A stretch of 64,000 nucleotides of DNA. Source: Streptomyces sp. ISL-100 (GTDB lineage: Bacteria; Actinomycetota; Actinomycetes; Streptomycetales; Streptomycetaceae). Of this stretch, positions 17,308 to 25,817 are shown piece by piece; positions within the stretch are counted from its first letter, which is position 1; each line of letters opens with the position of its first letter. The stretch covers positions 26,241 to 90,240 of the forward strand of contig NZ_JAGGOK010000030.1 in assembly GCF_018614615.1 (NCBI RefSeq), given 5' to 3'. Both the position numbers and the translations under genes were made by a program. The notes below the pieces were generated by a model. It saw only the letters and a list, made by a program, of their open reading frames with translations, was not told the DNA's origin and did not search any database.

Positions 17308-17978
17308 GCGAGACCACCGTCGTCCACGTGGTGCGGCACGGCGAAGTGCACAATCCGGACGGGGTCCTGTACGGGCGCCGGACCGGGTACCACCTCTCCG
17401 AGCTCGGGCGGCAGATGGCCGACCGGGTCGCCGAGCACCTCGCCGGGCGGGACATCGCGTACGTCGTCTCGTCGCCGCTGGAGCGCGCCCAGGAGACCGC
17501 GACGCCGATCGCCAAGTCGCACGGGCTGGACCTGGCCACCGACGACCGGCTGATCGAGGCCGCCAACGTCTTCGAGGGCAAGACCTTCGGAGTCGGGGAC
17601 GGCGCGCTGCGCAGGCCCGCGAACTGGAAGCACCTGACGAATCCGTTCCAGCCGTCGTGGGGCGAGCCGTACATCGAGCAGGTCGTACGGATGATGGGCG
17701 CCCTGAACGCGGCGCGCGACGCGGCGCGTGGGCACGAGGCGGTCGCCGTAAGCCATCAGCTGCCGATCTGGACCCTGCGCAGCTTCGTCGAGCGGCGGCG
17801 GCTGTGGCACGACCCGCGGAAGCGGCAGTGCACGCTCGCCTCGCTCACGTCGTTCACGTTCGAGGGCGACAAGATCGTGTCGGTCATCTACAGCGAGCCG
17901 GCCCGCGATCTTGTGCCGGCGCATCTGCTGGCCGGCGCCAAGCCCGTAAAGGGCAAAGCGAAGGCATTCGGCGCGTAA
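17304..17978 (+). CDS. Histidine phosphatase family protein
   Basis: 224 residues. Phosphoglycerate-mutase-like fold: catalytic RHG motif in [15 protein letters not shown] near residue 11, [11 protein letters not shown] as the second Arg motif, Glu in [12 protein letters not shown], and the second His in [17 protein letters not shown] 17304 overlaps hemL's stop (ATGA), so it is translationally coupled to hemL. The position after hemL is conserved in Streptomyces, but its substrate is not known; a true glycolytic mutase is unlikely. Confidence 0.92.
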   Translation: MSETTVVHVVRHGEVHNPDGVLYGRRTGYHLSELGRQMADRVAEHLAGRDIAYVVSSPLERAQETATPIAKSHGLDLATDDRLIEAANVFEGKTFGVGDGALRRPANWKHLTNPFQPSWGEPYIEQVVRMMGALNAARDAARGHEAVAVSHQLPIWTLRSFVERRRLWHDPRKRQCTLASLTSFTFEGDKIVSVIYSEPARDLVPAHLLAGAKPVKGKAKAFGA

Positions 17979-18118
17979 TATCCCCGCTTTCCGGCCACTC
18001 CTGGCAAAAATGTGCCGGTTCGCCGGAACCCGTTTCCGCACCACCGCCTCTTACCCGGTGTCCGTTTGTATGACCGGCGGACGTCAACGGGGACGACAAG
18101 CGCGGATGGGGCGACGGT

Positions 18119-19375
18119 ATGCGGGACATGAGTCGAAGGGGTCTGCTCGGAGTGGGACTGGGAGCAGCGGCCGCGGTCGGCATAGCCGGCTGCGGCCCGT
18201 CCGGTTCGACGGAGTCGGGTGCGGGCCGCACCGGCGGCGGCAAGGGCGGCGGTGAAGGCGGCGGCACCCCGTCGCCCACCAAAACCGGTGATGACGTACG
18301 CCTGATAGGTGACGGCTCGACCGCCGACACCGGCAAGCAGCCGAACCAGCCGGACAAGCCTGTCCCGCTCCAGCCCGGAGAGACCCCGCCGCAGTTCGTG
18401 ATCTTCTCCTGGGACGGCGCGGGCGAGGTCGGCAACGGCCTGTTCCCGCGCTTCCTCAAGCTCGCCAAGGACCACGACGCGGCGATGACCTTCTTCCTCT
18501 CCGGGCTCTACGTCCTGCCCGAGTCGAAGAAGAGCCTCTACAAGCCGCCGAACAACCGCGTCGGCGCCTCCGACATCGGCTACCTCACCGACGAGCACAT
18601 CAAGGACACGCTCAAGTACGTCCGCCAGGCCTGGCTCGAAGGCCACGAGATAGGCACCCATTTCAACGGCCACTTCTGCGCCGGATCCGGCTCTGTCGGC
18701 AACTGGACGCCCGCCCAGTGGGAGAACGAGACCGCCCAGGCCAAGGCGTTCGTCACCGAGTGGAAGACCAACAGCGGGTGGACCGACCTCGATCCGCTGC
18801 CCTTCGACTACGAGAAGGAACTCGTCGGCGGCCGCACCCCCTGCCTCCTCGGCCAGGACAACCTGCTCCCGACCGCGAAGAAGCTCGGCTGGCGCTACGA
18901 CGCGAGCTCGCCCGGCGGCCGCCAGATGTGGCCCGCCAAGCGCGAGGGCCTGTGGGACCTGCCGCTCCAGGCGATGCCGTTCCCGGGCCATTCCTTCGAG
19001 GTGCTCTCGATGGACTACAACATCCTTGCCAACCAGTCGAAGAATTCGACTCAGGGCATGCCGTCGCGCTACCCCGGCTGGAAGAAGCAGGCCACCGAGG
19101 CTTATCTCTCCGGTTTCCGGCGGGCGTACGAGAGCAATCGCGCGCCCTTCTACATAGGCAACCACTTCGAGCAGTGGAACGGCGGAATCTACATGGACGC
19201 CGTCGAGGACGCGCTCAAGGGCATGGCGGGCAAGAAGGACGTACGCCTGGTGTCCTTCCGGCAGTTCTGCAACTGGCTCGACGTACAGGACCCGAAGGTG
19301 CTCGCCAAGCTGCGTTCCCTCGAAGTCGGACAGTCTCCGGCGGGTGGCTGGAAGTCTTTCCTTAAGGCGTCTTGA
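18119..19375 (+). CDS. Tat-exported lipoprotein with polysaccharide deacetylase (NodB-like) fold
   Basis: 418 residues. Twin-arginine signal SRRGLLGVGLG followed by lipobox GIAGC (Cys about residue 25), so anchored outside the membrane. After a Gly/Thr-rich linker comes a NodB-like domain: VIFSWDGAG (first acidic motif, with SWDG in place of TFDD), FFLSGLYVL and EIGTHFNGHFC as the His motif. The first motif retains one Asp instead of the usual pair, so catalysis is uncertain. ATG 18119; ATG 18128 is possible. It sits between the histidine phosphatase and ResA. Confidence 0.85.
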   Translation: MRDMSRRGLLGVGLGAAAAVGIAGCGPSGSTESGAGRTGGGKGGGEGGGTPSPTKTGDDVRLIGDGSTADTGKQPNQPDKPVPLQPGETPPQFVIFSWDGAGEVGNGLFPRFLKLAKDHDAAMTFFLSGLYVLPESKKSLYKPPNNRVGASDIGYLTDEHIKDTLKYVRQAWLEGHEIGTHFNGHFCAGSGSVGNWTPAQWENETAQAKAFVTEWKTNSGWTDLDPLPFDYEKELVGGRTPCLLGQDNLLPTAKKLGWRYDASSPGGRQMWPAKREGLWDLPLQAMPFPGHSFEVLSMDYNILANQSKNSTQGMPSRYPGWKKQATEAYLSGFRRAYESNRAPFYIGNHFEQWNGGIYMDAVEDALKGMAGKKDVRLVSFRQFCNWLDVQDPKVLAKLRSLEVGQSPAGGWKSFLKAS

Positions 19376-19423
19376 CAAGGGGCTTTACGGGCACCAAGGG
19401 GGGCGCGGAAGATCTCTGGAACG

Positions 19424-19447
19424 CTCATGCGAAACTTTTCACATGAG
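19424..19447. promoter_or_regulatory. 24-bp palindrome across the ResA start codon
   Basis: CTCATGCGAAA (19424-19434), 2-nt centre, TTTCACATGAG (19437-19447); arms match at 10 of 11 positions. The ATG of the next gene (19443) lies inside the right arm. Possible operator; no ribosome binding site is seen. Confidence 0.5.
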
Positions 19448-20066
19448 CCTCAGCCGCGCCCCCCGCCGCCGCTCGAACCGCACCCGCCGCGCAGTGTCGG
19501 CGGGCGCCGTCGTGATCGCAGGCGCACTCACGCTCTCCGCGTGCGGAGGCGACGGCAGTACGTCGTCGGGCTCGGGCGGCACGAACTTCGTGACCAGCAG
19601 CGCGGGCATCTCCACCGTCGCCAGGGGTGAGCGGCAGGACGCCCCCAAGCTCGACGGCACGACCCTCCAGGGCGAAAAGCTCGACGTCGACGACTTCAAG
19701 GGCAAGGTCGTCGTCATGAACGTCTGGGGTTCGTGGTGCCCGCCCTGCCGGGCGGAGGCTCCGCATTTCGCGAAGGTCGCCAAGGAGACGAAGGACAAGG
19801 GCGTCGAGTTCGTCGGGATCAACACGCGCGACAACTCCACGCAGCCGGCGATCAAGTTCGAAGAGGATTACGGCGTCGCGTATCCCAGCTTCTACGACCC
19901 GATCGGCAAGCTGATTCTCCGCTTTCCCAAGGGAAGTCTGAATCCGCAGGGCGTTCCGTCAACGATCGTGATCGACCGCGAAGGGAAGATCGCGGCGCGC
20001 TCGCTGACCGCCCTCAGCGAGAAGAAGCTGCGCCGGATGATCGACCCGCTGATCGCGGAGAAGTGA
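19443..20066 (+). CDS. resA: TlpA/ResA-type thiol-disulfide oxidoreductase lipoprotein
   Basis: Reduces the haem-binding CxxCH cysteines of apocytochrome c outside the membrane. 207 residues: basic N-terminus with RRRSNRTRRA, signal hydrophobic core and lipobox LSAC, then a thioredoxin fold with VVVMNVWGSWCPPCRAEAPHF (redox WCPPC) and the cis-Pro loop GVPSTIVIDREGK. First gene of a compact set resA-ccdA-resB-ccsB, all on the plus strand with 0-5 bp gaps or overlaps. ATG 19443 lies in a palindrome. Confidence 0.93.
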   Translation: MSLSRAPRRRSNRTRRAVSAGAVVIAGALTLSACGGDGSTSSGSGGTNFVTSSAGISTVARGERQDAPKLDGTTLQGEKLDVDDFKGKVVVMNVWGSWCPPCRAEAPHFAKVAKETKDKGVEFVGINTRDNSTQPAIKFEEDYGVAYPSFYDPIGKLILRFPKGSLNPQGVPSTIVIDREGKIAARSLTALSEKKLRRMIDPLIAEK

Positions 20067-20070
20067 CCAA

Positions 20071-20838
20071 GTGAGCTTTCTCGCCGCCGCGATCACCGAC
20101 CCGAACCCGACGGTTCTGAGCGGTGCCCTGATACTCGCCCTGCCGATCGCCGTCGCTGCCGGTCTCGTCTCGTTCTTCTCGCCGTGCGTGCTGCCGCTCG
20201 TACCCGGCTATCTGTCGTACGTCACGGGAATCAGCGGCACCGACCTGGCGGAGGCCAAGCGCGGCCGCATGGTCGTGGGCGCCTCGCTCTTCGTGCTCGG
20301 CTTCACCGCCGTCTTCGTCTCGACCGGGGCGCTCTTCGGTTACTTCGGCAACACGCTCCAGGAGTACCAGCAGACCCTCTCCAGGGTGCTGGGCGGCCTG
20401 ATGATCCTCATGGGCGTCTTCTTCATGGGGCTGTTGCCCTGGATCACCCAGCGTGAATTCCGCATCCACAAGCGGCCGACGGCCGGTCTCGCGGGCGCGC
20501 CCGTCCTGGGGGCTCTCTTCGGCATCGGCTGGGCGCCGTGCACGGGCCCGACGCTCGGCGCCGTCCAGACCCTCGCGTTCAACGAGGCGAGCGCGGGGCG
20601 CGGGGCCATACTGACCGTCGCGTACTGCCTCGGCCTGGGGGTGCCCTTCGTGCTCGCCGCGATGGCTTTCCGGCGGGCGCTCGGTGCGTTCGCCTGGGTC
20701 AAGAAGCACTACGTCTGGGTGATGCGCATCGGCGGTCTGATGATGATCGTGACCGGCCTCCTGCTCGTGACAGGGATCTGGAACGGCATCATTCAGGACA
20801 TGCAGGGCTGGACGAACAGCTTCACGGTGGGGATCTGA
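20071..20838 (+). CDS. ccdA: Cytochrome c biogenesis protein CcdA
   Basis: Membrane electron carrier of the CcdA/DsbD-beta family that passes reducing power from cytoplasmic thioredoxin to ResA. 255 residues, about six membrane helices; the redox cysteines appear as FFSPCVLPLVPGYLSYV in helix 1 and GWAPCTGPTLGAV in helix 4. GTG 20071 lies 4 bp after the ResA stop. Upstream of ResB by 5 bp, clearly one operon with resA, resB and ccsB. Confidence 0.95.
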   Translation: MSFLAAAITDPNPTVLSGALILALPIAVAAGLVSFFSPCVLPLVPGYLSYVTGISGTDLAEAKRGRMVVGASLFVLGFTAVFVSTGALFGYFGNTLQEYQQTLSRVLGGLMILMGVFFMGLLPWITQREFRIHKRPTAGLAGAPVLGALFGIGWAPCTGPTLGAVQTLAFNEASAGRGAILTVAYCLGLGVPFVLAAMAFRRALGAFAWVKKHYVWVMRIGGLMMIVTGLLLVTGIWNGIIQDMQGWTNSFTVGI

Positions 20839-20843
20839 GTTCC

Positions 20844-22592
20844 ATGAGCAAGACCGAGACGGACGAGGCGGCCGCGACCGCCGCCGAGGAGAGCGAGCTC
20901 GGCGAAGCCGGCGCCCAGCTCTCCACCGCCCCCCAGGAACGGTCGGTCCCCGGCTCCTTCGGCGGCGTGATGCAGCCCGGCGCGGCCGGCCGGATCGCCT
21001 GGGCCTGGCGCGAGACGACGGGCTGGGTGCGCTGGTTCTGGCGGCAGCTGACGTCGATGCGGGTCGCGCTGATCCTGCTTTTCCTGCTCTCCCTGGGCGC
21101 GATCCCCGGCTCGCTCGTCCCGCAGACCGGCGTGGACGAGACGAAGGTCGAGGAATTCAGGGCGGCGCACGAGACGCTCGCGCCGATCTACGACGACCTC
21201 GGGCTCTTCAACGTCTACAGCTCGGTGTGGTTCTCCGCGATCTACATCCTTCTCTTCGTCTCGCTCATCGGCTGCATCGTGCCCCGCACCTGGCAGTTCG
21301 TGGGCCAGCTCCGCAGCCGCCCGCCGGGCGCGCCGGGCCGCCTGACGCGACTTCCGGCGTACACGACCTGGCGTACGGAAACGGATCCCGAGCAGGTCCG
21401 CGCGGCCGCGCTGGCTATGCTGAAACAGCGCCGCTTCCGGTCGCACACCGTCGGGGACGCGGTCGCCGCCGAGAAGGGCTATCTGCGCGAGGCCGGGAAC
21501 CTCATGTTCCACATCGCGCTCATCGTGATGCTCGTGTCCTTCGCCACCGGGCAGCTCTTCAAGTCCGAGGGCGGCAAGCTGGTCGTCGAGGGCGGCGGCT
21601 TCGCCAACACCCTGACGCAGTACGACGACTTCAAGTCCGGGTCGCTCTTCGACCGGGACCACGACCTGGCGCCGTTCAGCTTCAAGCTGGACAAGTTCGT
21701 CGGGACGTACGAGCGCTCCGGTCCCCAGCGCGGCACACCCCGTACGTACGAGGCCCATGTGACGTACGCCAAGGGTGCGGACGGCGCCGAGAAGAAGGCC
21801 AAGATCGAGGTGAACGAGCCGCTGGAGGTCGACGGCTCGAAGGTCTACCTCATCGGCCACGGGTACGCGCCGGTCGTCACCGTCAGGGACGGCAGGGGCA
21901 AGGAAGTCTTCAAGGACGCGGTGCCGCTGCTGCCCATGGACTCCAACGTCACCTCGTCCGGCGCGATCAAGGTGATGGACGGCTACCGCGACAAGAACGG
22001 CAAGAAGGAGCAGCTGGGCTTCGCCGCGTTCTTCGTGCCGACGTTCGCGGGCGCGGGCAAGGGCACGATGCTCTCCCAGTACCCGGGTCTGGACTTCCCC
22101 GTCCTCGCGCTCAACGCGTACCACGGCAGCCTCGGCGTGAACGCGGGCCTGCCGCAGAACGTGTACCAGCTCGACAAGCGCAAGATGAAGGAATTCAAGG
22201 ACGACCAGGGCGCCATGCTCAAGCAGCGGCTGCTGCCGGGCGAAACCATGAAGCTGCCGAACGGCGCGGGCTCCATCACGTTCGAGAAGGACGTGAAGCA
22301 GTGGGCGACCTTCCAGATCTCGCAGCAGCCCGGCAATGTACCCGCGCTGGCGGGAGCCATCGCCGCGATCGCGGGACTCGCCGGATCGCTGTTCATCCAG
22401 CGCCGCCGTGTGTGGGTCCGGGCGGTACGGGGTGAGGACGGCGTCACCGTCGTCGAGATGGCCGGACTCGGCCGCAGCGAGTCCTCGAAGCTCCCCGAGG
22501 AACTGGCCGACCTGGCCGCAACGCTCAATTCACAGGCGCCGACGGCACCTGATCCCGCTGAACCTGCACCTGTCGAAGGAGTCCGCGCGTGA
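20844..22592 (+). CDS. resB: Cytochrome c biogenesis protein ResB (Ccs1)
   Basis: System II cytochrome c synthetase subunit that works with CcsB to deliver haem and ligate it to apocytochrome c. 582 residues: Glu/Ala-rich N-terminal tail, then hydrophobic helices (MRVALILLFLLSLGAIPGSL, VWFSAIYILLFVSLIGCIVPR, REAGNLMFHIALIVMLVSFATG) before a large extracytoplasmic domain and a final helix (ALAGAIAAIAGLAGSLFIQRRR). GSLVPQ and RTWQFV are family-typical motifs. ATG 20844. Overlaps ccsB by 4 bp. Confidence 0.95.
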   Translation: MSKTETDEAAATAAEESELGEAGAQLSTAPQERSVPGSFGGVMQPGAAGRIAWAWRETTGWVRWFWRQLTSMRVALILLFLLSLGAIPGSLVPQTGVDETKVEEFRAAHETLAPIYDDLGLFNVYSSVWFSAIYILLFVSLIGCIVPRTWQFVGQLRSRPPGAPGRLTRLPAYTTWRTETDPEQVRAAALAMLKQRRFRSHTVGDAVAAEKGYLREAGNLMFHIALIVMLVSFATGQLFKSEGGKLVVEGGGFANTLTQYDDFKSGSLFDRDHDLAPFSFKLDKFVGTYERSGPQRGTPRTYEAHVTYAKGADGAEKKAKIEVNEPLEVDGSKVYLIGHGYAPVVTVRDGRGKEVFKDAVPLLPMDSNVTSSGAIKVMDGYRDKNGKKEQLGFAAFFVPTFAGAGKGTMLSQYPGLDFPVLALNAYHGSLGVNAGLPQNVYQLDKRKMKEFKDDQGAMLKQRLLPGETMKLPNGAGSITFEKDVKQWATFQISQQPGNVPALAGAIAAIAGLAGSLFIQRRRVWVRAVRGEDGVTVVEMAGLGRSESSKLPEELADLAATLNSQAPTAPDPAEPAPVEGVRA

Positions 22593-23662
22593 ATCTCGCG
22601 GCCGCAACCAACGAGAACCTCGCCAACATCAGCAACGTGCTGATCTATTCGTCGATGGCCGTCTACACCCTGGCCTTCCTCGCGTACATCGCCGAGTGGG
22701 TCTTCGGCAGCCGCAGCAAGGTCGGCCGTACGGCCGCCGCGCTGACCGGCGACGCCGCGGTGGCCCCATCGGTGACGGTGCGGTCCGGCGGCTCCACTGC
22801 CGTCCTCGACAAGCCCAAGATCGTTACCCGCTCGGCCGCCGGCACCCGCGACGTTCCGGACGGTCCCGGCGCGGCGGGCGGCACGGAGAAGGGCGACCTC
22901 TACGGACGCGTCGCCATCTCCCTCACCACCCTCGCCTTCCTCGTCGAGGCGGGCGGCGTGGTGGCCCGCGCCCTGTCGGTGCAGCGCGCGCCCTGGGGCA
23001 ACATGTACGAGTTCTCGATCACCTTCTCCACGGTGGTCGTCGGCGTCTATCTCGCGATCCTGGCCGCGAAGAAGAACGTCCGGTGGGCCGGACTGCCGCT
23101 GGTCACGACGGTGCTGCTGGACCTCGGTATCGCCACCAAGTGGCTCTACACCGACAGCGACCAGCTGGTTCCGGCGCTGGACTCGTACTGGCTGTGGATC
23201 CACGTCTCCACCGCGATCTTCTGCGGTGCGGTGTTCTACCTCGGCGCGGTCGGCACGTTGCTCTACCTCTTCCGTGACTCGTACGAGGAGAAGCTCGCCG
23301 GCGGCGGCGAGCCGGGCGTCTTCGCGACCTCCGTCATGGAGCGCCTCCCGTCGGCCGCCTCGCTCGACAAGTTCGCGTACCGCGTGAACGCCGCCGTCTT
23401 CCCGCTGTGGACGTTCACGATCATCGCGGGCGCGATCTGGGCGGGCGACGCGTGGGGCCGCTACTGGGGCTGGGACCCCAAGGAGGTCTGGTCCTTCATC
23501 ACCTGGGTCGTGTACGCCTGCTACCTGCACGCACGCGCGACGGCGGGCTGGAAGGGCCGCAAGGCCGCCTACCTGGCGCTGTTCGCGTTCGGCTGCTGGC
23601 TGTGGAACTACTACGGCGTGAACATCTTCCTCAGCGGCAAGCACTCGTACGCGGGCGTCTGA
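22589..23662 (+). CDS. ccsB: Cytochrome c biogenesis protein CcsB (CcsA/ResC)
   Basis: Haem-handling partner of ResB. 357 residues from GTG 22589, overlapping resB by 4 bp. Multi-pass membrane protein with the tryptophan-rich WWD-type haem motif in WGRYWGWDPKEVWSFITWVVYACYLHARA and conserved histidines in YLHAR and WIHVSTAIF. An acidic/Gly/Thr-rich loop (about residues 50-105) follows the first membrane helix. Last gene of the resA-ccdA-resB-ccsB operon. Confidence 0.96.
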   Translation: MNLAAATNENLANISNVLIYSSMAVYTLAFLAYIAEWVFGSRSKVGRTAAALTGDAAVAPSVTVRSGGSTAVLDKPKIVTRSAAGTRDVPDGPGAAGGTEKGDLYGRVAISLTTLAFLVEAGGVVARALSVQRAPWGNMYEFSITFSTVVVGVYLAILAAKKNVRWAGLPLVTTVLLDLGIATKWLYTDSDQLVPALDSYWLWIHVSTAIFCGAVFYLGAVGTLLYLFRDSYEEKLAGGGEPGVFATSVMERLPSAASLDKFAYRVNAAVFPLWTFTIIAGAIWAGDAWGRYWGWDPKEVWSFITWVVYACYLHARATAGWKGRKAAYLALFAFGCWLWNYYGVNIFLSGKHSYAGV

Positions 23663-23715
23663 GACTCTCCTGCGCAGCGGGTGCGAAAGCCCGGCCACGG
23701 GGTGAGGCTGGAGCC

Positions 23716-24294
23716 ATGGCGGATGTGATCGGTCCGGGCACCTGCGAGCACCGCGAACACACGGACGTGCTCCGGTTCACGCTGCACCTGCCGCACCCCG
23801 TGCACCAGGTCTGGCCGGCCGTCGCCACCCCCGTCGGCCTGCGCGGATGGCTCGCGGTCGCCGAACCGCTGGAGCCGCGCCTGGGCGGCGCGGTCACGCT
23901 GCGGTGGCAGCTTGGTCTTCCCGGGGGGCACGCCCACGCCCTGGACCCCCGGCCCGACACGCGCGCGGGGCCCGGCGCCGGCGCGGTCTCCGAGGGCGCC
24001 GTCACCGCCTGGGACCTGGAACACGTCGCCGAGTACACCGTCGGCGCCCAGGGGCGGATCCGCTTCCACCTGGCGCCGGCCAGGGCGACGAACGGCACGG
24101 TGCTGCGCTTCACCAACGAGGTGGCCACGCTCGGCGAGGCCGAGCGGGTGAGCCGCCTGGCGGGCTGGCACGAGCACCTGGAGTACCTCGTCGACTTCCT
24201 CGACGGCCGCCGGCCCGACTGGTCGGCGTGGACCCTGGAGCGCTACCGCGAGCTGTACGCCGCCTACGAGGCGCCCGGCGGCAGGCAGTCCTGA
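23716..24294 (+). CDS. SRPBCC (AHSA1-like) domain protein
   Basis: 192 residues from ATG 23716. Pattern of the START/AHSA1 fold: FTLHLPHPVHQVWPAVATPVGLRGWLAVAEPLEPRLGGAVTLRW for the first strand-helix-strand, then a beta sheet with GTVLRFTNEV and a long C-terminal helix (WHEHLEYLVDFLDGRRPDWSAWTLERYRELYAAYE), typical of activator-of-Hsp90-type SRPBCC proteins that bind hydrophobic ligands. The stop overlaps the convergent binding-protein gene by 31 bp. Ligand unknown. Confidence 0.85.
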   Translation: MADVIGPGTCEHREHTDVLRFTLHLPHPVHQVWPAVATPVGLRGWLAVAEPLEPRLGGAVTLRWQLGLPGGHAHALDPRPDTRAGPGAGAVSEGAVTAWDLEHVAEYTVGAQGRIRFHLAPARATNGTVLRFTNEVATLGEAERVSRLAGWHEHLEYLVDFLDGRRPDWSAWTLERYRELYAAYEAPGGRQS

Positions 24295-25817
24295 GCCGGC
24301 GGTCTGCCCTCGGGCCAGGCGATCTCCACGAACCGCTGGGTGCCGTCCCGGGCGAGCTCCACGATCGGCACCGCCTTGTTGTACGGGTTGCCGTGGTTGT
24401 CCAGGCAGATCCAGCCGCTCGCGCCCTCCACCTTCAGCGGTCCGTTCATCTGCCGCCACTGGGTGACGACATCGCGGATCTCCGGCAGCTCCTCGCCGCC
24501 TCCGGCCGCCTCCCGGATGCCTTGCACGGCCGTCGCCATGGCGTCGTACGCGATGATCGCCTGGCCGTCGGTGAGGGACGTCTTGCCGATCGGGCCGATC
24601 TCCGGGTCCGCCGCCGCCTTCGCGAGCCGGTCCTCGAAGGTCTTGAAGACCGCCGGGGTCCCGCCCGTCTTCGGGGTGCCGGGCTGCCCTTCCTTCCAGG
24701 CGTCGGGGTGCGCCAGGGCGGCGTACCGGACGCTGACGCCGGCGAGCGCCTTTGTCTCGGGACCCGTGTCGCCGCCGAGGTAGGAGCCCTCGTCACCGGT
24801 CAGTACGGTGAATTTCCGGTTGTCGCAGCCGCGCCGGCCGAGCGCGTTCACGAACTGCCGCAGCTGGGTGTGGCGTCCGGCGAAGAACACCGTGTCCGCG
24901 CGACTGGTGCAGAGCATCAGCGTGATCTGCCGGAAGGTGTTCGCGGTGGGGCCGTCCTCGGTGGGATCCGGCGGGGAGGTGAACAGCTGCGCCTGGTACG
25001 GAGCGTCGGTGAGCAGCTTGGCGAAGGCGTCCTTGAGGGTGGCGGTGTAGTGGTCGCCGGGTCGCGTGTCCCGTACCAGCACTGCCCTCTTCGCCTCCAC
25101 CTTGCCGAACTCGGCGATGGCGCGGGCCTCGTCGTGGTTGGTCGGCGAGACGCGGGCGAGACCGGGGTACGCGTCGTCCTCGGGGCCGTCGCCGGGGCCG
25201 TTGGCTATGTCGTCGGCGGTGATCGTCGTCCCGATCACCGGGATGCCCGCGCCGGTCAGCTCCTTCACGGCGGCCTTGGTCTCGGCGCTGCTGGTGGCTA
25301 CGCCGGAGACCGCCCGCAGGTTGTCGGGGCCGTCCGTCATGGCTTTGAGCCGGTCCACCGTCGTACGCCAGTGGGCGTTCCCCTTGCCCGTGTTGGCCAG
25401 TACGAGCCGGATCTTCGGCTTCATCCCGTTGGAATCGTGGTTGGCGGCGTACTGCTGGAGGAACGCGCCCTGCAGCTCGTGGAGGACCTTGGTACTCATG
25501 CCGCTGTCCGTGGAGGTGAGCGGCAGCATCACGGCGACGGTCGCGTATTCACCGGGCTTCAGCTGTTCGTTCTCGCGGGCGATGGCTTTCGCCACGTCGT
25601 TGAGTTTCGGCACTTCGAAGGCGTAGCCCTCTCCGGAGACGCCCACGCACTCCGCACCTTCCTCGGGGCGGGCCACGCCCTGGGTGCAGGAGAGGTCGGG
25701 ATTGAGTACGTGATAGCCGCCGTAGGACAGGGCGGCGGTGGTCGCCAGCGCGAGGAGCACCGTCAGGCCTTTGCGCAGGGGTGTGAACCAGAAGACCCTG
25801 CGGAACCAGTCCGTCAT
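24264..25817 (-). CDS. Membrane-anchored periplasmic-binding protein (type I, branched-chain amino acid type)
   Basis: 517 residues from ATG 25817. A single N-terminal membrane segment (KGLTVLLALATTAALSYGGYHVL) with no signal peptidase or lipobox motif anchors an extracytoplasmic periplasmic-binding fold type I: ATVAVMLPLTSTDSG, VRAVSGVATSSAETKAAVKELTGAGIPVIGTTITADD, an NHDEARAIAEFGKVEAKRAVLV hinge and WICLDNHGNPYNKAVPIVEL at the end. No ABC permease or ATPase genes are adjacent. Its start overlaps the stop of the upstream ATPase gene by 4 bp, so the pair is translationally coupled. Best read as a sensor rather than a transporter part; ligand unknown. Confidence 0.8.
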   Translation of the reverse strand: MTDWFRRVFWFTPLRKGLTVLLALATTAALSYGGYHVLNPDLSCTQGVARPEEGAECVGVSGEGYAFEVPKLNDVAKAIARENEQLKPGEYATVAVMLPLTSTDSGMSTKVLHELQGAFLQQYAANHDSNGMKPKIRLVLANTGKGNAHWRTTVDRLKAMTDGPDNLRAVSGVATSSAETKAAVKELTGAGIPVIGTTITADDIANGPGDGPEDDAYPGLARVSPTNHDEARAIAEFGKVEAKRAVLVRDTRPGDHYTATLKDAFAKLLTDAPYQAQLFTSPPDPTEDGPTANTFRQITLMLCTSRADTVFFAGRHTQLRQFVNALGRRGCDNRKFTVLTGDEGSYLGGDTGPETKALAGVSVRYAALAHPDAWKEGQPGTPKTGGTPAVFKTFEDRLAKAAADPEIGPIGKTSLTDGQAIIAYDAMATAVQGIREAAGGGEELPEIRDVVTQWRQMNGPLKVEGASGWICLDNHGNPYNKAVPIVELARDGTQRFVEIAWPEGRPPAQDCLPPGAS

